From assembly GCF_002811945.1 (NCBI RefSeq), contig NZ_NPDX01000004.1, positions 236,358-300,357 of the forward strand: 64,000 nt of DNA, in the 5' to 3' direction. A program made the position numbers and the translations under genes. The notes beneath the pieces are model-generated. The model saw nothing but the letters and a program-made list of their open reading frames with translations. It ran no database searches and had not been told where the DNA came from. Positions 25,790 through 34,311 of this stretch are shown in pieces (the first letter of the stretch is position 1; the number at the start of each line of letters is the position of its first letter). The DNA comes from Leptospira harrisiae. Lineage in GTDB: Bacteria > Spirochaetota > Leptospiria > Leptospirales > Leptospiraceae.

Positions 25790-26986
25790 TTACTCTTTGC
25801 TAATCGAAAATTTGGGAAGAAAGTAACCAATGTCCCTACCATTTGTTGGATCTGGTTGGCCTGGTCCAGGTGTCGGAAGTACCCATTGGTCTAAGTATTT
25901 TCCATTTGTAGAAATAAAGTTTGGATTGAAATAGTATTCTTTATATTCATTTGGTTTATAATCAAACTTCAAAAAATCAATGGAAGAAAACTTAGCGAAA
26001 GGCATTCCTTGTTCTGTTTGGTAAACAAAATTATACAACGAAGACATATTTAAAACCAATGTCTCTCTGTTTCCTTCTGGCAATTCTAAAACAATCAAAC
26101 CGTCTTCATTATAACGATCCATAATATAATCATTGTCTAAATATTCAAAATCCAATCTGTCTGTAAATGGAGCAGTTAACAAACCCCAGAATGGATTCCC
26201 AATGGGATCCGCAAGTTCAGCTGCCTCTGTACCAGCATTTTTATGAACACGTGGATGATAGTTCTTGAGAGTGTCCAATGCCAAATAACCTGTTGTTGCA
26301 GATATTGGATATTCGATCGTATTTACTTTTTCAATTCCGTCATCAAACGGATATGCCATAACAAAATTTCTTTTTCCATGCTGAGGGTCGGCCTTTCCCT
26401 GTTCCGATTCATTCCACATATTGTAGATAAAATATTTGTTATGCGGGTTAACTAATTTAGTTTCATCTAATTCGCATTTGATATAACCAATATGAAGGCC
26501 GATCCGATCATACTTTCCGTCTTTCCATGCAAATGCATTAGTATTTTCGGGACCTCCAATTCCAAAAATTGTTTTTCCCGAATCAAGCGGATACGAAACT
26601 TTCATTCGACCACCACTTAGGTTATCAATCCACTTCCCATCAAATACGACTGTCGAAGCATTTGTGATTCGTTCTTGGCCAGAAGAGATAATCCCTTTTT
26701 CCCATAAAAAAATGGATCGAACTTCTATCCTTGCCCGCTGACAACCTACTGAGTGGTTTAGTTTCCCGTCATTTAAAAACCGACTTGGGAGAGATTGGTT
26801 TCCAAGACCAGACCGTGTATTTTGAAATAAAAATTGTGAGTTTTGTGGATCCACAATTCGAAATGAAATATTTTTCTGAGAAAGAAATAATGAACCTAAA
26901 ATCAATGCATCGGTGAGGTCATTATTTTTTGCTGGTTTACAAAACAATACACTCAGTAATAATAAAAATGTAAAATTAACTTTCAT
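25790..26986 (-). CDS. lipoprotein of unknown function
   Basis: The protein has 398 residues. The signal sequence ends with LLSVLFC, an acceptable spirochaetal lipobox, so the protein should be lipid anchored. The mature part is rich in beta strands and aromatic residues, with cysteines at GCQRARIEV and IKCELDE. A proline-rich stretch (LPTPGPGQPDPTNG) lies near the C terminus. No domain recognised. It is transcribed alone. Confidence 0.7.
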   Translation of the reverse strand: MKVNFTFLLLLSVLFCKPAKNNDLTDALILGSLFLSQKNISFRIVDPQNSQFLFQNTRSGLGNQSLPSRFLNDGKLNHSVGCQRARIEVRSIFLWEKGIISSGQERITNASTVVFDGKWIDNLSGGRMKVSYPLDSGKTIFGIGGPENTNAFAWKDGKYDRIGLHIGYIKCELDETKLVNPHNKYFIYNMWNESEQGKADPQHGKRNFVMAYPFDDGIEKVNTIEYPISATTGYLALDTLKNYHPRVHKNAGTEAAELADPIGNPFWGLLTAPFTDRLDFEYLDNDYIMDRYNEDGLIVLELPEGNRETLVLNMSSLYNFVYQTEQGMPFAKFSSIDFLKFDYKPNEYKEYYFNPNFISTNGKYLDQWVLPTPGPGQPDPTNGRDIGYFLPKFSISKE

Positions 26987-27141
26987 ACTGATATTCCAAA
27001 TTTTAGCATATTATAAACTTAACAGTTGCAATGTGCATTGAAAAAAAAGGAAAACAATGATTTTTTAAAGAAAAATTTAATTAATTTCCAAAAACCGTTA
27101 AAAACGTTTTAAAAGCGCTCGAAAACCAGAATGAACGTTCT

Positions 27142-27191
27142 TAGAAAAAATGGCCAAGAATTTCCATGTAAATAAAGGAAAAAACTTGGCC
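27142..27191 (-). terminator. intrinsic terminator of the thiolase gene
   Basis: GGCCAAG (27152-27158) pairs with CTTGGCC (27185-27191), with inner TTTCC/GGAAA pairing. On the minus strand the stem is followed by ATTTTTTCT. It is 20 bases after the thiolase stop. Confidence 0.75.
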
Positions 27192-27211
27192 CTTTAGGAT
27201 ATCGCTCGATT

Positions 27212-28387
27212 TCAAAAATCAGAATTCTCTAATACGATTGCAATCCCTTGCCCTCCACCGATACAAAGAGAAGCCACTCCAAAACGCAAATTTTTTCTTC
27301 GCAACTCATAGGCAAGAGTGAGTATGACACGTGTTCCGCTGGCACCAAGTGGATGTCCAATGGCAATGGCTCCTCCATTCACATTCGTTTTTTCTGGGTT
27401 TAATTTTAACTCTCGTATAACAGCCAAAGTTTGGGCGGCATAAGCTTCGTTGATTTCAAACAAATCTACTTCATCCATCTGAACTCCAGCATTTGCCAAT
27501 GCTTTTGGGATAGCAAAAACTGGACCAAGGCCCATCATTTTAGGATCACAACCTACATTCGCATATCCTAATATTTTTGCCAATGGTTTTAGATTTTTCT
27601 TTTGAGTCCATTTCTCCGACGCAATGAGAAGAGATGTGGCTCCATCATTGATCCCTGAAGAATTCCCTGCAGTGACACTCCCTTCTTTCAGAAAAACAGT
27701 CGGTAATTTCTTAAGTTGTTCAACACAGGACACTCCTCGGATCTGTTCATCCTTTTGGATGACAATTGCATTTTTCCCTTTACTAATCATGGGAACTATC
27801 TCTTCAGATAATACTCCTGACTCTGTTGCCTTTTCTGCGCGGACTTGAGAAATACCCGCCCAATCATCCTGATCCGATCTAGAAATTTGATACTGTTTTG
27901 CAATGTTTTCAGCAGTCTCTCCCATTGTTAAATCTACAAAACAATCAGTTAAACTTTGTGCTAAACGGTCTTCGAGTATTGTGTCTCCATACTTATTTCC
28001 CCACCTAACATTTTTTACAACAAAAGGAGCATTACTCATGGATTCGGTTCCACCAACAAGTAATAGATCGTTTTCAAATGAAAGAATTTTACGGGAACCA
28101 ATGATAACACTTTCCATTCCAGATCCGCAAAGGCGATTGACCGTAAGTGCACTTGAGTTTTCTTTTAGCCCTGACCTCAGCCCAATATGTCTTGCCAGAT
28201 AGGCAGAATCCTTATCATCTTGGATTACGTTCCCATAAATGGATTCTTCAATTTCTTCAGGATCCAATCCTGTTTTACGAATCGTTTCTTTTGCCGAAAT
28301 GACCCCAAGCTCTGACGAACTATAATCTTTTAATCCACCACCAAATTTTCCAAACGGAGTTCTGACTCCATCTAATATAACTACCAT
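27212..28387 (-). CDS. acetyl-CoA acetyltransferase (thiolase)
   Basis: The protein has 391 residues, the full family length. The acyl-accepting Cys is in NRLCGSGMES (about residue 87), the His in GGAIAIGHPLGASG and the second catalytic Cys in ASLCIGGGQG. It condenses or cleaves acyl-CoA in fatty-acid beta-oxidation or acetoacetyl-CoA formation. SD AGGAG lies 7 bases before the ATG, and an AGTGTATATACACT palindrome lies 17 bases upstream. The MarR gene immediately upstream carries a variant of the same operator, so this gene is probably its target. Confidence 0.93.
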   Translation of the reverse strand: MVVILDGVRTPFGKFGGGLKDYSSSELGVISAKETIRKTGLDPEEIEESIYGNVIQDDKDSAYLARHIGLRSGLKENSSALTVNRLCGSGMESVIIGSRKILSFENDLLLVGGTESMSNAPFVVKNVRWGNKYGDTILEDRLAQSLTDCFVDLTMGETAENIAKQYQISRSDQDDWAGISQVRAEKATESGVLSEEIVPMISKGKNAIVIQKDEQIRGVSCVEQLKKLPTVFLKEGSVTAGNSSGINDGATSLLIASEKWTQKKNLKPLAKILGYANVGCDPKMMGLGPVFAIPKALANAGVQMDEVDLFEINEAYAAQTLAVIRELKLNPEKTNVNGGAIAIGHPLGASGTRVILTLAYELRRKNLRFGVASLCIGGGQGIAIVLENSDF

Positions 28388-28403
28388 TGTTTTCTCCTTT
28401 TAT

Positions 28404-28417
28404 AGTGTATATACACT
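28404..28417. promoter_or_regulatory. operator for the upstream MarR, thiolase promoter
   Basis: Perfect 14-base palindrome AGTGTATATACACT, flanked by TATA on the left and GTATA on the right. A near copy (GTGCATATACAC) is in front of the MarR gene. Confidence 0.7.
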
Positions 28418-28460
28418 GTATACTAATCAGTTTTTGCTAAATTTAAACCATTCTATTTAT

Positions 28461-28928
28461 TTACTCGGTTTCCAAACCAACCTGCAAAACAGGAAGCTCT
28501 CTTAATTCGGTTAAACTATTTAAGGTTAGTTTGAACGCAGATTTCCCCAACTCATCAATCATTGTTTTTTGTGCCAACCTCCAAAATTCTATCGCTTGAG
28601 CCAATTTGGATTCCCCCTTTTTTGTTAGAGTGAGACTCCTTACATTACCAATTTCTTTTTTTTCTATATTGATTAGACCGTCTCGATTCAAAATTTCTAA
28701 ACTTCTCTGCAAAGTAGTTCGATCAATGTCAGTAACGCGAGAAAGATCAGTAATACTGAGATCTTTTCCATATTCAATCCCGGCAAGTACGGTGAATTGT
28801 GTGATCCGAAGCCCAGATGGTTTTAACATTGAATCATAATAACTCGTGACGAGCCGACTTGTCCTTCGGAGGCTTAAATTCAAACAGGACAATCCAATTT
28901 GTTTTAAATCTTCATGAGAGTATTTCAT
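28461..28928 (-). CDS. MarR-family transcriptional regulator
   Basis: The protein has 155 residues from the ATG at 28928, chosen for its AGGTGG SD 6 bases upstream. HTH features are GKDLSITDLSRVTDIDRTTLQRSLEILNRDGLI with wing KKEIGNVRSLTLTKKGE. The IGLSCLNLSLRRTSRLVTSYY start is typical of MarR dimerisation helices. The operator 27 bases upstream and the one before the thiolase gene match each other, so it likely represses both itself and fatty-acid-related metabolism, perhaps responding to an acyl-CoA. The ligand is inference. Confidence 0.88.
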   Translation of the reverse strand: MKYSHEDLKQIGLSCLNLSLRRTSRLVTSYYDSMLKPSGLRITQFTVLAGIEYGKDLSITDLSRVTDIDRTTLQRSLEILNRDGLINIEKKEIGNVRSLTLTKKGESKLAQAIEFWRLAQKTMIDELGKSAFKLTLNSLTELRELPVLQVGLETE

Positions 28929-28954
28929 TTCAAACCACCTAAGTAGCAAGAAAA

Positions 28955-28966
28955 GTGCATATACAC
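28955..28966. promoter_or_regulatory. operator at the MarR gene
   Basis: GTGCATATACAC, a palindrome with one mismatch matching the centre of the thiolase operator. It lies 27 bases upstream of the MarR start. Confidence 0.6.
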
Positions 28967-29043
28967 CATTCTATCAACAAAATGACAACACTCACTTTTT
29001 ACACCCACTCCTGCAAAAAGAGTCAAAAGTTCCTTTCCGGGCT

Positions 29044-29673
29044 TTAGAATTTCTTTTTTCGAATCACCCATTCAGCAAAAATAAAATTAATGAACCAACC
29101 GGCCCCCATCATTAAATCTCTAGGTATTCCGGAAGGTTCTCCACTCATAAAGACAAACCATGGCAAGTGTGTGAATACTTGGGTTCCTGCTCCCATGCCA
29201 ATCGCATAACCACGAATCATCCAATGACTATGTTTTGAGATATTTCTTTTTAAAATAAAAATAAATCCAACGGATATACAAGCGGTCATCCAAATACCCA
29301 CAACCAACCGAATTCCATACAGCCAATCACCATCCGTCGGAACACGAGGGTATGTTAGTGTTAACCATAAGCCGGACAATGCAGAAATAAGTCCCATGAA
29401 CACCAAAAATCTTCCCGAAATTCGATGCCACTGGATATGTTGTTTCCGAAACCCAGGTGAAAACTGGAAGGCACCAAGAACACCAAAAAAAATAACACCA
29501 ACTATATGAACGAAAACAGGGATTGGGTCATTGAAGAACCTTTGGCTATCGGTTGTTATATTTCCACCGGTGGTTAATTGTAGTAACCGAAAGATCCCAG
29601 CAAGTGTAGGAACCAGACTCAAAAATAAAAGAGAACCGATGATGAAATAATCTTTCTTAGAATAAGATGCCAT
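29044..29673 (-). CDS. DUF2306 membrane protein
   Basis: The protein has 209 residues from the ATG at 29673, which starts directly before the first TM helix. About six hydrophobic segments carry conserved polar motifs: PVFVHIVGVIFFGVLGAFQF, HRISGRFLVFMG and GIWMTACISVGF, ending HSHWMIRGYAIGMGA. The H..H..SG and W..RG patterns are diagnostic of DUF2306. Possibly haem or quinone related by analogy to other His-containing membrane families, but function is unknown. Single gene. Confidence 0.8.
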   Translation of the reverse strand: MASYSKKDYFIIGSLLFLSLVPTLAGIFRLLQLTTGGNITTDSQRFFNDPIPVFVHIVGVIFFGVLGAFQFSPGFRKQHIQWHRISGRFLVFMGLISALSGLWLTLTYPRVPTDGDWLYGIRLVVGIWMTACISVGFIFILKRNISKHSHWMIRGYAIGMGAGTQVFTHLPWFVFMSGEPSGIPRDLMMGAGWFINFIFAEWVIRKKKF

Positions 29674-29808
29674 AATGTCCGTAAACTTATTTCCTAGACA
29701 AAACAAGAGTAGGCAACAAAAAAAGAATTAATAAATTTCCTTTTTGTTTAGAACAACTAAATATGCTTTTACGAAAGATGACGCTGGCAAATAGACTCAA
29801 ACGTTCCG

Positions 29809-30003
29809 CTAATGATGAGACTTAAAAATCATTACCATCATACGAATGTTAATCCAAAAAAAACGAAGTAACTGCCAAATCAAAAAAGTTCTAAAAAATT
29901 TTGTTTTTCCATTTGGGACTGCAGTAAAGTCGCCTTGTTCATAAGAGGAGTGCAAATCCTCTTTTTCCAATAATACCAATTCAACGACTTCATTTGTATT
30001 CAT
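29809..30003 (-). CDS. small protein of unknown function, second gene of the SQR unit
   Basis: The protein has 64 residues from the ATG at 30003, preceded by GGAG at 8 bases; the SD lies 4-8 bases after the stop of the oxidoreductase gene, so the two are translationally linked. It has a charged N-terminal half and a hydrophobic aromatic C-terminal helix (FFRTFLIWQLLRFFWINIRMMVMIF), suggesting a membrane-associated peptide. It could tether or modulate the upstream enzyme, but no family is recognised. Confidence 0.6.
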   Translation of the reverse strand: MNTNEVVELVLLEKEDLHSSYEQGDFTAVPNGKTKFFRTFLIWQLLRFFWINIRMMVMIFKSHH

Positions 30004-30015
30004 AATTATCTCCAA

Positions 30016-31473
30016 TCATTCAGGGATCAACCACCAACCCGGTTTACATTTTGCCTTGTACATAAACATATAATGCAAAATCATTTTGATCCAGTGTCCC
30101 GCAAGACCAATCTCACCTGTTGTGTATGTAAGTGACCTACCCCATTTAGGATATTTTTTATAATCAGGAACAATCGGGTATACTGTCATGGAGACAGCAG
30201 ATCCAGATATCACTCCATTCCCCGCAGAAGCAATACAAGCCGCACCCATCTCCGCCATTGATGCATTGTGTTTTATTTCTTTTGTTTTAAATTTGATCTG
30301 GTGGCTTATGTTTTGTGCGACAACTTTACCCATTATGGCGGAAGGCATTCCTGTCCTTGGAGGTGTGGGAGAAATCTGAATTCCATCTTTATTTTTCATG
30401 ACTTTTGAAATGGGATGTGGTGGTGCAAACGCAATGCCAATCCCAAATAAATTAGAATAAAAGGGTGATTGGTAAGTGCTCGGCCAATCTTTTGCATCCC
30501 ATTTCTCAAATGGTTTTGTTTCATAGTTTGCATCGACTTTCATCATTCCATTGGCAGCAAACAATGTAGAGGTGATATTTTCGCCATTTTTCCCAAATGC
30601 AGTTAATCCGACTCCACTAAAAGGTGGAATCAACATTGAAAAGTCAAATTTCACAAAACCACATTCACCATCTAATGTTGTATAAAATATTTTATCTGAT
30701 TCGACTTTTGTTACATGAGCTTTAGTTTTCCACTGAATTCCTCTTTCCGTAAACAGTGATTCAGCGAATATTTTGCTACTTGTAACATACCCACCTTGTT
30801 CGAGGTGCATTCCCCCCATTCCAAAGTCACCTAACTCATATTCATTGGAAATCCATAAGATTTTGGCATTTTCTCGAACTCCTGCCTTTCTTAATTCATG
30901 ATCTACATTAAACAGATATTCAAATGCTGCCCCTTGGCATGTACACATTCCATGCCCTGTCCCAAAAACAAAATTTAATTTTTCACCTTTTTTCATCCTT
31001 TCGATTGATATTTGTAATTTCAGATTTGCTTCTTCTGCATGTAAATATGTACAAACGGAAACTGTATTTCCATCTTCAGGACCGAGACCAGGAGTGGCGG
31101 AAAAATTTAGTTTTGGACCAGTGGCATTGATACAATAGTCATAACTGATGCGACCGATTTGGCCTTTTGAATCAGGTGCAGTTGATTCATATTCAATGTA
31201 TGGTTCTTTCGATTGTAGTGAGCCATCAGGATACAGACTCAGTGCTTTTGCTTGGATGAACTGAATCTTCATCTTATCATAAACTGGTTTTAATCCAAAA
31301 GTGACTTCTTTCGGAACCATGGCACCCACACCCACCCAGATATTAGAAGGAATCCAATTCCAATTTGCGTTAGGTGAAATGACCACCACCTCATGTTTTT
31401 TTCCCAGACTTTTTTTGAGTAATGTCGCTGCTGTATGCCCCGAAATTCCCGCACCCAAAATCACTGTTCTCAT
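30016..31473 (-). CDS. FAD-dependent oxidoreductase, sulfide:quinone oxidoreductase-like
   Basis: The protein has 485 residues. The N-terminal GAGISGHTAATLLKK is the FAD-binding Rossmann motif. The following WNWIPSNIWVGVG, FGTGHGMCTCQGAAFEYLFN and GAACIASAGNGV place several cysteines near the flavin, as in SQR where they carry persulfide. A C-terminal tail with aromatic and Lys-rich residues (GWWLIPE) may bind the membrane. It should oxidise sulfide and reduce quinone at the cytoplasmic membrane face, though flavocytochrome c-type sulfide dehydrogenase is an alternative. It begins a unit with a 64-aa small protein. Confidence 0.78.
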   Translation of the reverse strand: MRTVILGAGISGHTAATLLKKSLGKKHEVVVISPNANWNWIPSNIWVGVGAMVPKEVTFGLKPVYDKMKIQFIQAKALSLYPDGSLQSKEPYIEYESTAPDSKGQIGRISYDYCINATGPKLNFSATPGLGPEDGNTVSVCTYLHAEEANLKLQISIERMKKGEKLNFVFGTGHGMCTCQGAAFEYLFNVDHELRKAGVRENAKILWISNEYELGDFGMGGMHLEQGGYVTSSKIFAESLFTERGIQWKTKAHVTKVESDKIFYTTLDGECGFVKFDFSMLIPPFSGVGLTAFGKNGENITSTLFAANGMMKVDANYETKPFEKWDAKDWPSTYQSPFYSNLFGIGIAFAPPHPISKVMKNKDGIQISPTPPRTGMPSAIMGKVVAQNISHQIKFKTKEIKHNASMAEMGAACIASAGNGVISGSAVSMTVYPIVPDYKKYPKWGRSLTYTTGEIGLAGHWIKMILHYMFMYKAKCKPGWWLIPE

Positions 31474-31479
31474 TTTTTA

Positions 31480-31503
31480 ATACCCATACCCCTATATGTA
31501 TAT
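31480..31503. promoter_or_regulatory. possible CsoR/CstR-type operator before the SQR gene
   Basis: AATACCCATACCCCTATATG: two ATACCC half-sites in tandem, then an imperfect dyad ATACCCCTATATGTAT. G/C tracts of this kind within AT-rich flanks occur in operators of CsoR-family sulfur sensors. No such regulator gene is in the window, so this is tentative. Confidence 0.3.
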
Positions 31504-31896
31504 CAATCAAAACAGAATGCAAGAAAATCTTTTCAAACTCAGTCCTGTTTTCATTATTTTTCTGAACGCAGTTTAGCTGGTTGGTTACTTTCGATTTGAA
31601 TGGAACGATAAAAGTGAATTTTTGCGATTGAATGATTCTAAGAATGAATGAAGCCGTCCGAGAAACTTGTAGTACTTCCGATTTATAAAAATGGAATACA
31701 ACAAGGCAGTGACCATCAAAGTTAAAAGCAGATGAAACAATTCATATAACAAATTAAAATGTAAAAGAGACAATTGGTCAACCTTCGAATCAAATCTGAA
31801 TGTTCAAAAAAAACATAAGAACTTTTTTATTTTATAATTCGAATACAAGTCTATTCAATTAAATTATGAATTAATTCGGTTCTCTTCCTAATGAAT
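31504..31896. other. spacer upstream of the SQR gene with one doubtful small ORF
   Basis: About 390 bases. The only candidate is a 62-codon TTG frame on the minus strand (31585-31773) with AAGGT 8 bases upstream and one strong hydrophobic segment (LLLTLMVTALLYSIFI). It may be a small membrane protein or spurious. Confidence 0.3.
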
Positions 31897-32136
31897 CTAA
31901 ATTTTACCAAATCTCAACTTCACCTCATTCAAAATTTCTAAATACGAATTGATACCCAATTGGTATTCGATTTGAGATTTTCCTTCCCCCGATAAAAACT
32001 CATCAAAACTCCAATCATAACGATTTGGGTCTTTTCCCGAATCAAACCAATCTTTAAAGATGACCTTATCTTCTTCTAACATAACTTCTATTAGGTGATA
32101 TGGTTCGGAGTTTGCCCAATATCGTTGTTCAGTCAT
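31897..32136 (-). CDS. hypothetical protein
   Basis: The protein has 79 residues and AGGA before the ATG. It is acidic and aromatic (YHLIEVMLEEDKVIFKDWFD, GKDPNRYDWSFDEFLSGEG), soluble in prediction, with no recognised domain. It is transcribed alone; a TATATA run precedes the SD and may be the -10 element. A real but uncharacterised small gene is likely. Confidence 0.55.
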   Translation of the reverse strand: MTEQRYWANSEPYHLIEVMLEEDKVIFKDWFDSGKDPNRYDWSFDEFLSGEGKSQIEYQLGINSYLEILNEVKLRFGKI

Positions 32137-32390
32137 AAATTTTTATCCTATATAAAGTTGCCACAAATGATTCATTTGTAAGTGGAAAAAAACAATAAAA
32201 TCAATTAGAATTTAATGAAGTTCAATATAGATGATACTGTAAAATCCAAATACTCACCGAATGATAAAGGATTTCATCGCTCCCATAATTTACCAATAAA
32301 ACCAAAAAAAAGCAATGACTCGGAATAGAATTACCTTGCAATTTTCGTCTCTAGAAATATCAATCACTTCAACAAGAAGGACAAAATCGG
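32137..32390. other. intergenic spacer, no gene seen
   Basis: 254 AT-rich bases between divergent genes. Both promoters should lie here. I saw no strong palindrome or open frame. Confidence 0.5.
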
Positions 32391-32783
32391 ATGATAATAT
32401 TTCAATGCCCCACAGCAGTTACAGAATACATAGAGGATAAAAAGATCGTCGTTCTTACACAAACTGGGAAAAATACTGGGGCCAATTTAAAAGACAGTTT
32501 AAACAAAGGTGTTGAGGCTCTCATCCAAAATAAGGCAGTCAAATGGCTTTCAGACAATCGCAATATGGGAACACATACTGCGGAAGATGTGGAATGGTTA
32601 AACAACGATTGGACTCCGCGTGCCATCAAAGCTGGTTGGAAAAAATGGGCACTCGTACAACCTCAGTCAGCCTTATCCGCTATGTCTGAGAAAAATCTCG
32701 TAGATTTTTTTGCTTCCAATGGAATTGAAGTTAAAATCTTCGAAACTCCAGAAGAAGGATTCAAATGGTTGGAGTCAGTTTAG
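32391..32783 (+). CDS. STAS/SEC14-like protein, stand-alone version of a chemoreceptor domain
   Basis: The protein has 130 residues. KWLSDNRNMGTHTAEDVEWLN, DWTPRAIKAGWKKWALVQP, QSALSAMSEKNL and FETPEEGFKWLESV characterise it. The same pattern (KWL.D.R.MG, EW.N..W.P.A, K.A.V.P.SAL.A.S, WL) forms the C-terminal domain of the chemoreceptor at 4843-6534. Here it is a separate gene 9 bases before another chemoreceptor gene, so it probably delivers the signal to that receptor as a subunit. The SpoIIAA-like / STAS-SEC14 label is my best guess for the fold. Confidence 0.75.
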   Translation: MIIFQCPTAVTEYIEDKKIVVLTQTGKNTGANLKDSLNKGVEALIQNKAVKWLSDNRNMGTHTAEDVEWLNNDWTPRAIKAGWKKWALVQPQSALSAMSEKNLVDFFASNGIEVKIFETPEEGFKWLESV

Positions 32784-32792
32784 ATTCCAAGA

Positions 32793-34058
32793 ATGAAATT
32801 CAATAAAACAACTCAATACACAGTTTTATCAATCGTATTGGTAACCATCCAGCTTTTGTCCGTGCTCTATGCACTCTTTGGTCAAAAGGATTTTAGCTGG
32901 ACTATGGTAATCCTGCAATCGACAGGATTTATTTTCTCAGTAATCATGTTATCGTTTGTATTGAGGCAATTAAATCAGTACAAAAAACAATTTTCGACTA
33001 TAAAACGCATAATAGTCAATGCCATAAAAGGTAACTTAAACATTGAACCCTCAATCAAATCAAAACTCAAAAAAACAAATGAAGTGGATTCCATTTTACT
33101 CTCTTTGTATGAGTTACTACATATCTTCCAAGACATCATCATTCTTCTCAAAGATGCGACGGGAGGCCTCTCAGCATCCGTTGATAATGCCAAGTTAGCT
33201 GATGAATCTTTCCATTCAAGTTTGATTCGACAAAAGGATTATTCACAAAACCTAGATTTGACTGTCCGTAAAATGACAGACAATATGACAAATATTGAAA
33301 ACGCATCAACAAACAACTATTCTACGTTAATCAGAGTATCTGACAGCATTCGTGTACTTTCCGAACACATCAATGAATCTGAAAAAAATAGTAACCTTTC
33401 CAAACAGTTAACATTTGGTATCACAGAAAAAATTCAAAAAGGCAATAAAGCAATGGAAGAGATGGCAAAGGTCATCGAAAACATTGCGGTTAGTTCTGGA
33501 AAAATTGAAGGAATGGTGATTGTCATCAAAGAAATTTCCGAACGAGTCAATCTATTAGCCTTAAATGCATCCATTGAAGCAGCAAGAGCAGGTGAATATG
33601 GAAGTGGTTTTGCTGTTGTTGCCCAAGAAGTATCAAAACTAGCAACCCAAACATCGAATAGCATCAAAGAAATTGATAACAACGTAAAACGCAACAAAGA
33701 AGAAGTTACGCTCAATCGCCAAAAAATAAATGAAACCAACCAACTCTATAAAGAAATCATTGGTGAAGTTAAACAAATCTTTGAAAAAATTGATTTTATC
33801 TCCGAATCTGCAAACAATCAAATGGAGATTAAAGAAAAACTTATTTCGGAATCCGAACAACTTTCACGAATGTTAGCTGAAATCAAAGAAAACATTGCGG
33901 ACCAAAACAACTCGCAGAAACTAATTTCTGATGTGGCTCAAGCTATGGATTCAAGCGTAAATGCTACATTTTCGGAAGGTGAGAACTTATCGAAACTTCT
34001 AGAAAAAATAAGGTCTACCACAGATGACATTGGCGGTGTGATTCTTTTGTTTAAATAA
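32793..34058 (+). CDS. methyl-accepting chemotaxis protein
   Basis: The protein has 421 residues. Two N-terminal TM helices (about residues 10-30 and 38-57) with almost no loop, then a long signalling coiled coil with the hairpin tip [31 protein letters not shown]. It lacks a periplasmic sensor and the extra C-terminal domain of the receptor at 4843. The preceding 130-aa gene encodes that domain separately, with 9 bases between. It should feed CheA/CheW and steer motility, with input from the partner protein or the membrane state. Confidence 0.9.
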   Translation: MKFNKTTQYTVLSIVLVTIQLLSVLYALFGQKDFSWTMVILQSTGFIFSVIMLSFVLRQLNQYKKQFSTIKRIIVNAIKGNLNIEPSIKSKLKKTNEVDSILLSLYELLHIFQDIIILLKDATGGLSASVDNAKLADESFHSSLIRQKDYSQNLDLTVRKMTDNMTNIENASTNNYSTLIRVSDSIRVLSEHINESEKNSNLSKQLTFGITEKIQKGNKAMEEMAKVIENIAVSSGKIEGMVIVIKEISERVNLLALNASIEAARAGEYGSGFAVVAQEVSKLATQTSNSIKEIDNNVKRNKEEVTLNRQKINETNQLYKEIIGEVKQIFEKIDFISESANNQMEIKEKLISESEQLSRMLAEIKENIADQNNSQKLISDVAQAMDSSVNATFSEGENLSKLLEKIRSTTDDIGGVILLFK

Positions 34059-34311
34059 AAACAAATGAATCACCGCACCTAGTTCTCCAATCTCCCTTTT
34101 CATTTGGTTACATTCTTTTTCAAAATTAGGTTCTGCAGGATCATTTCCTGTCTTTTTCCCTAAACAAATCAAAACTAAGACAAAACGAAAGTTTAATCGC
34201 AAAATTTAGTACAACCACCACTTCACAGAAGTTATATTTTCTGATTGCCTATATTAAAATTTTATGTTGTTCTACTTTTTTATATTTTTGTTGCCATAAT
34301 GGAAAAGAGAG
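34059..34311. other. intergenic spacer, no gene seen
   Basis: 253 AT-rich bases before the hybrid kinase gene. No clear hairpin, palindrome or open frame was found. Confidence 0.5.
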
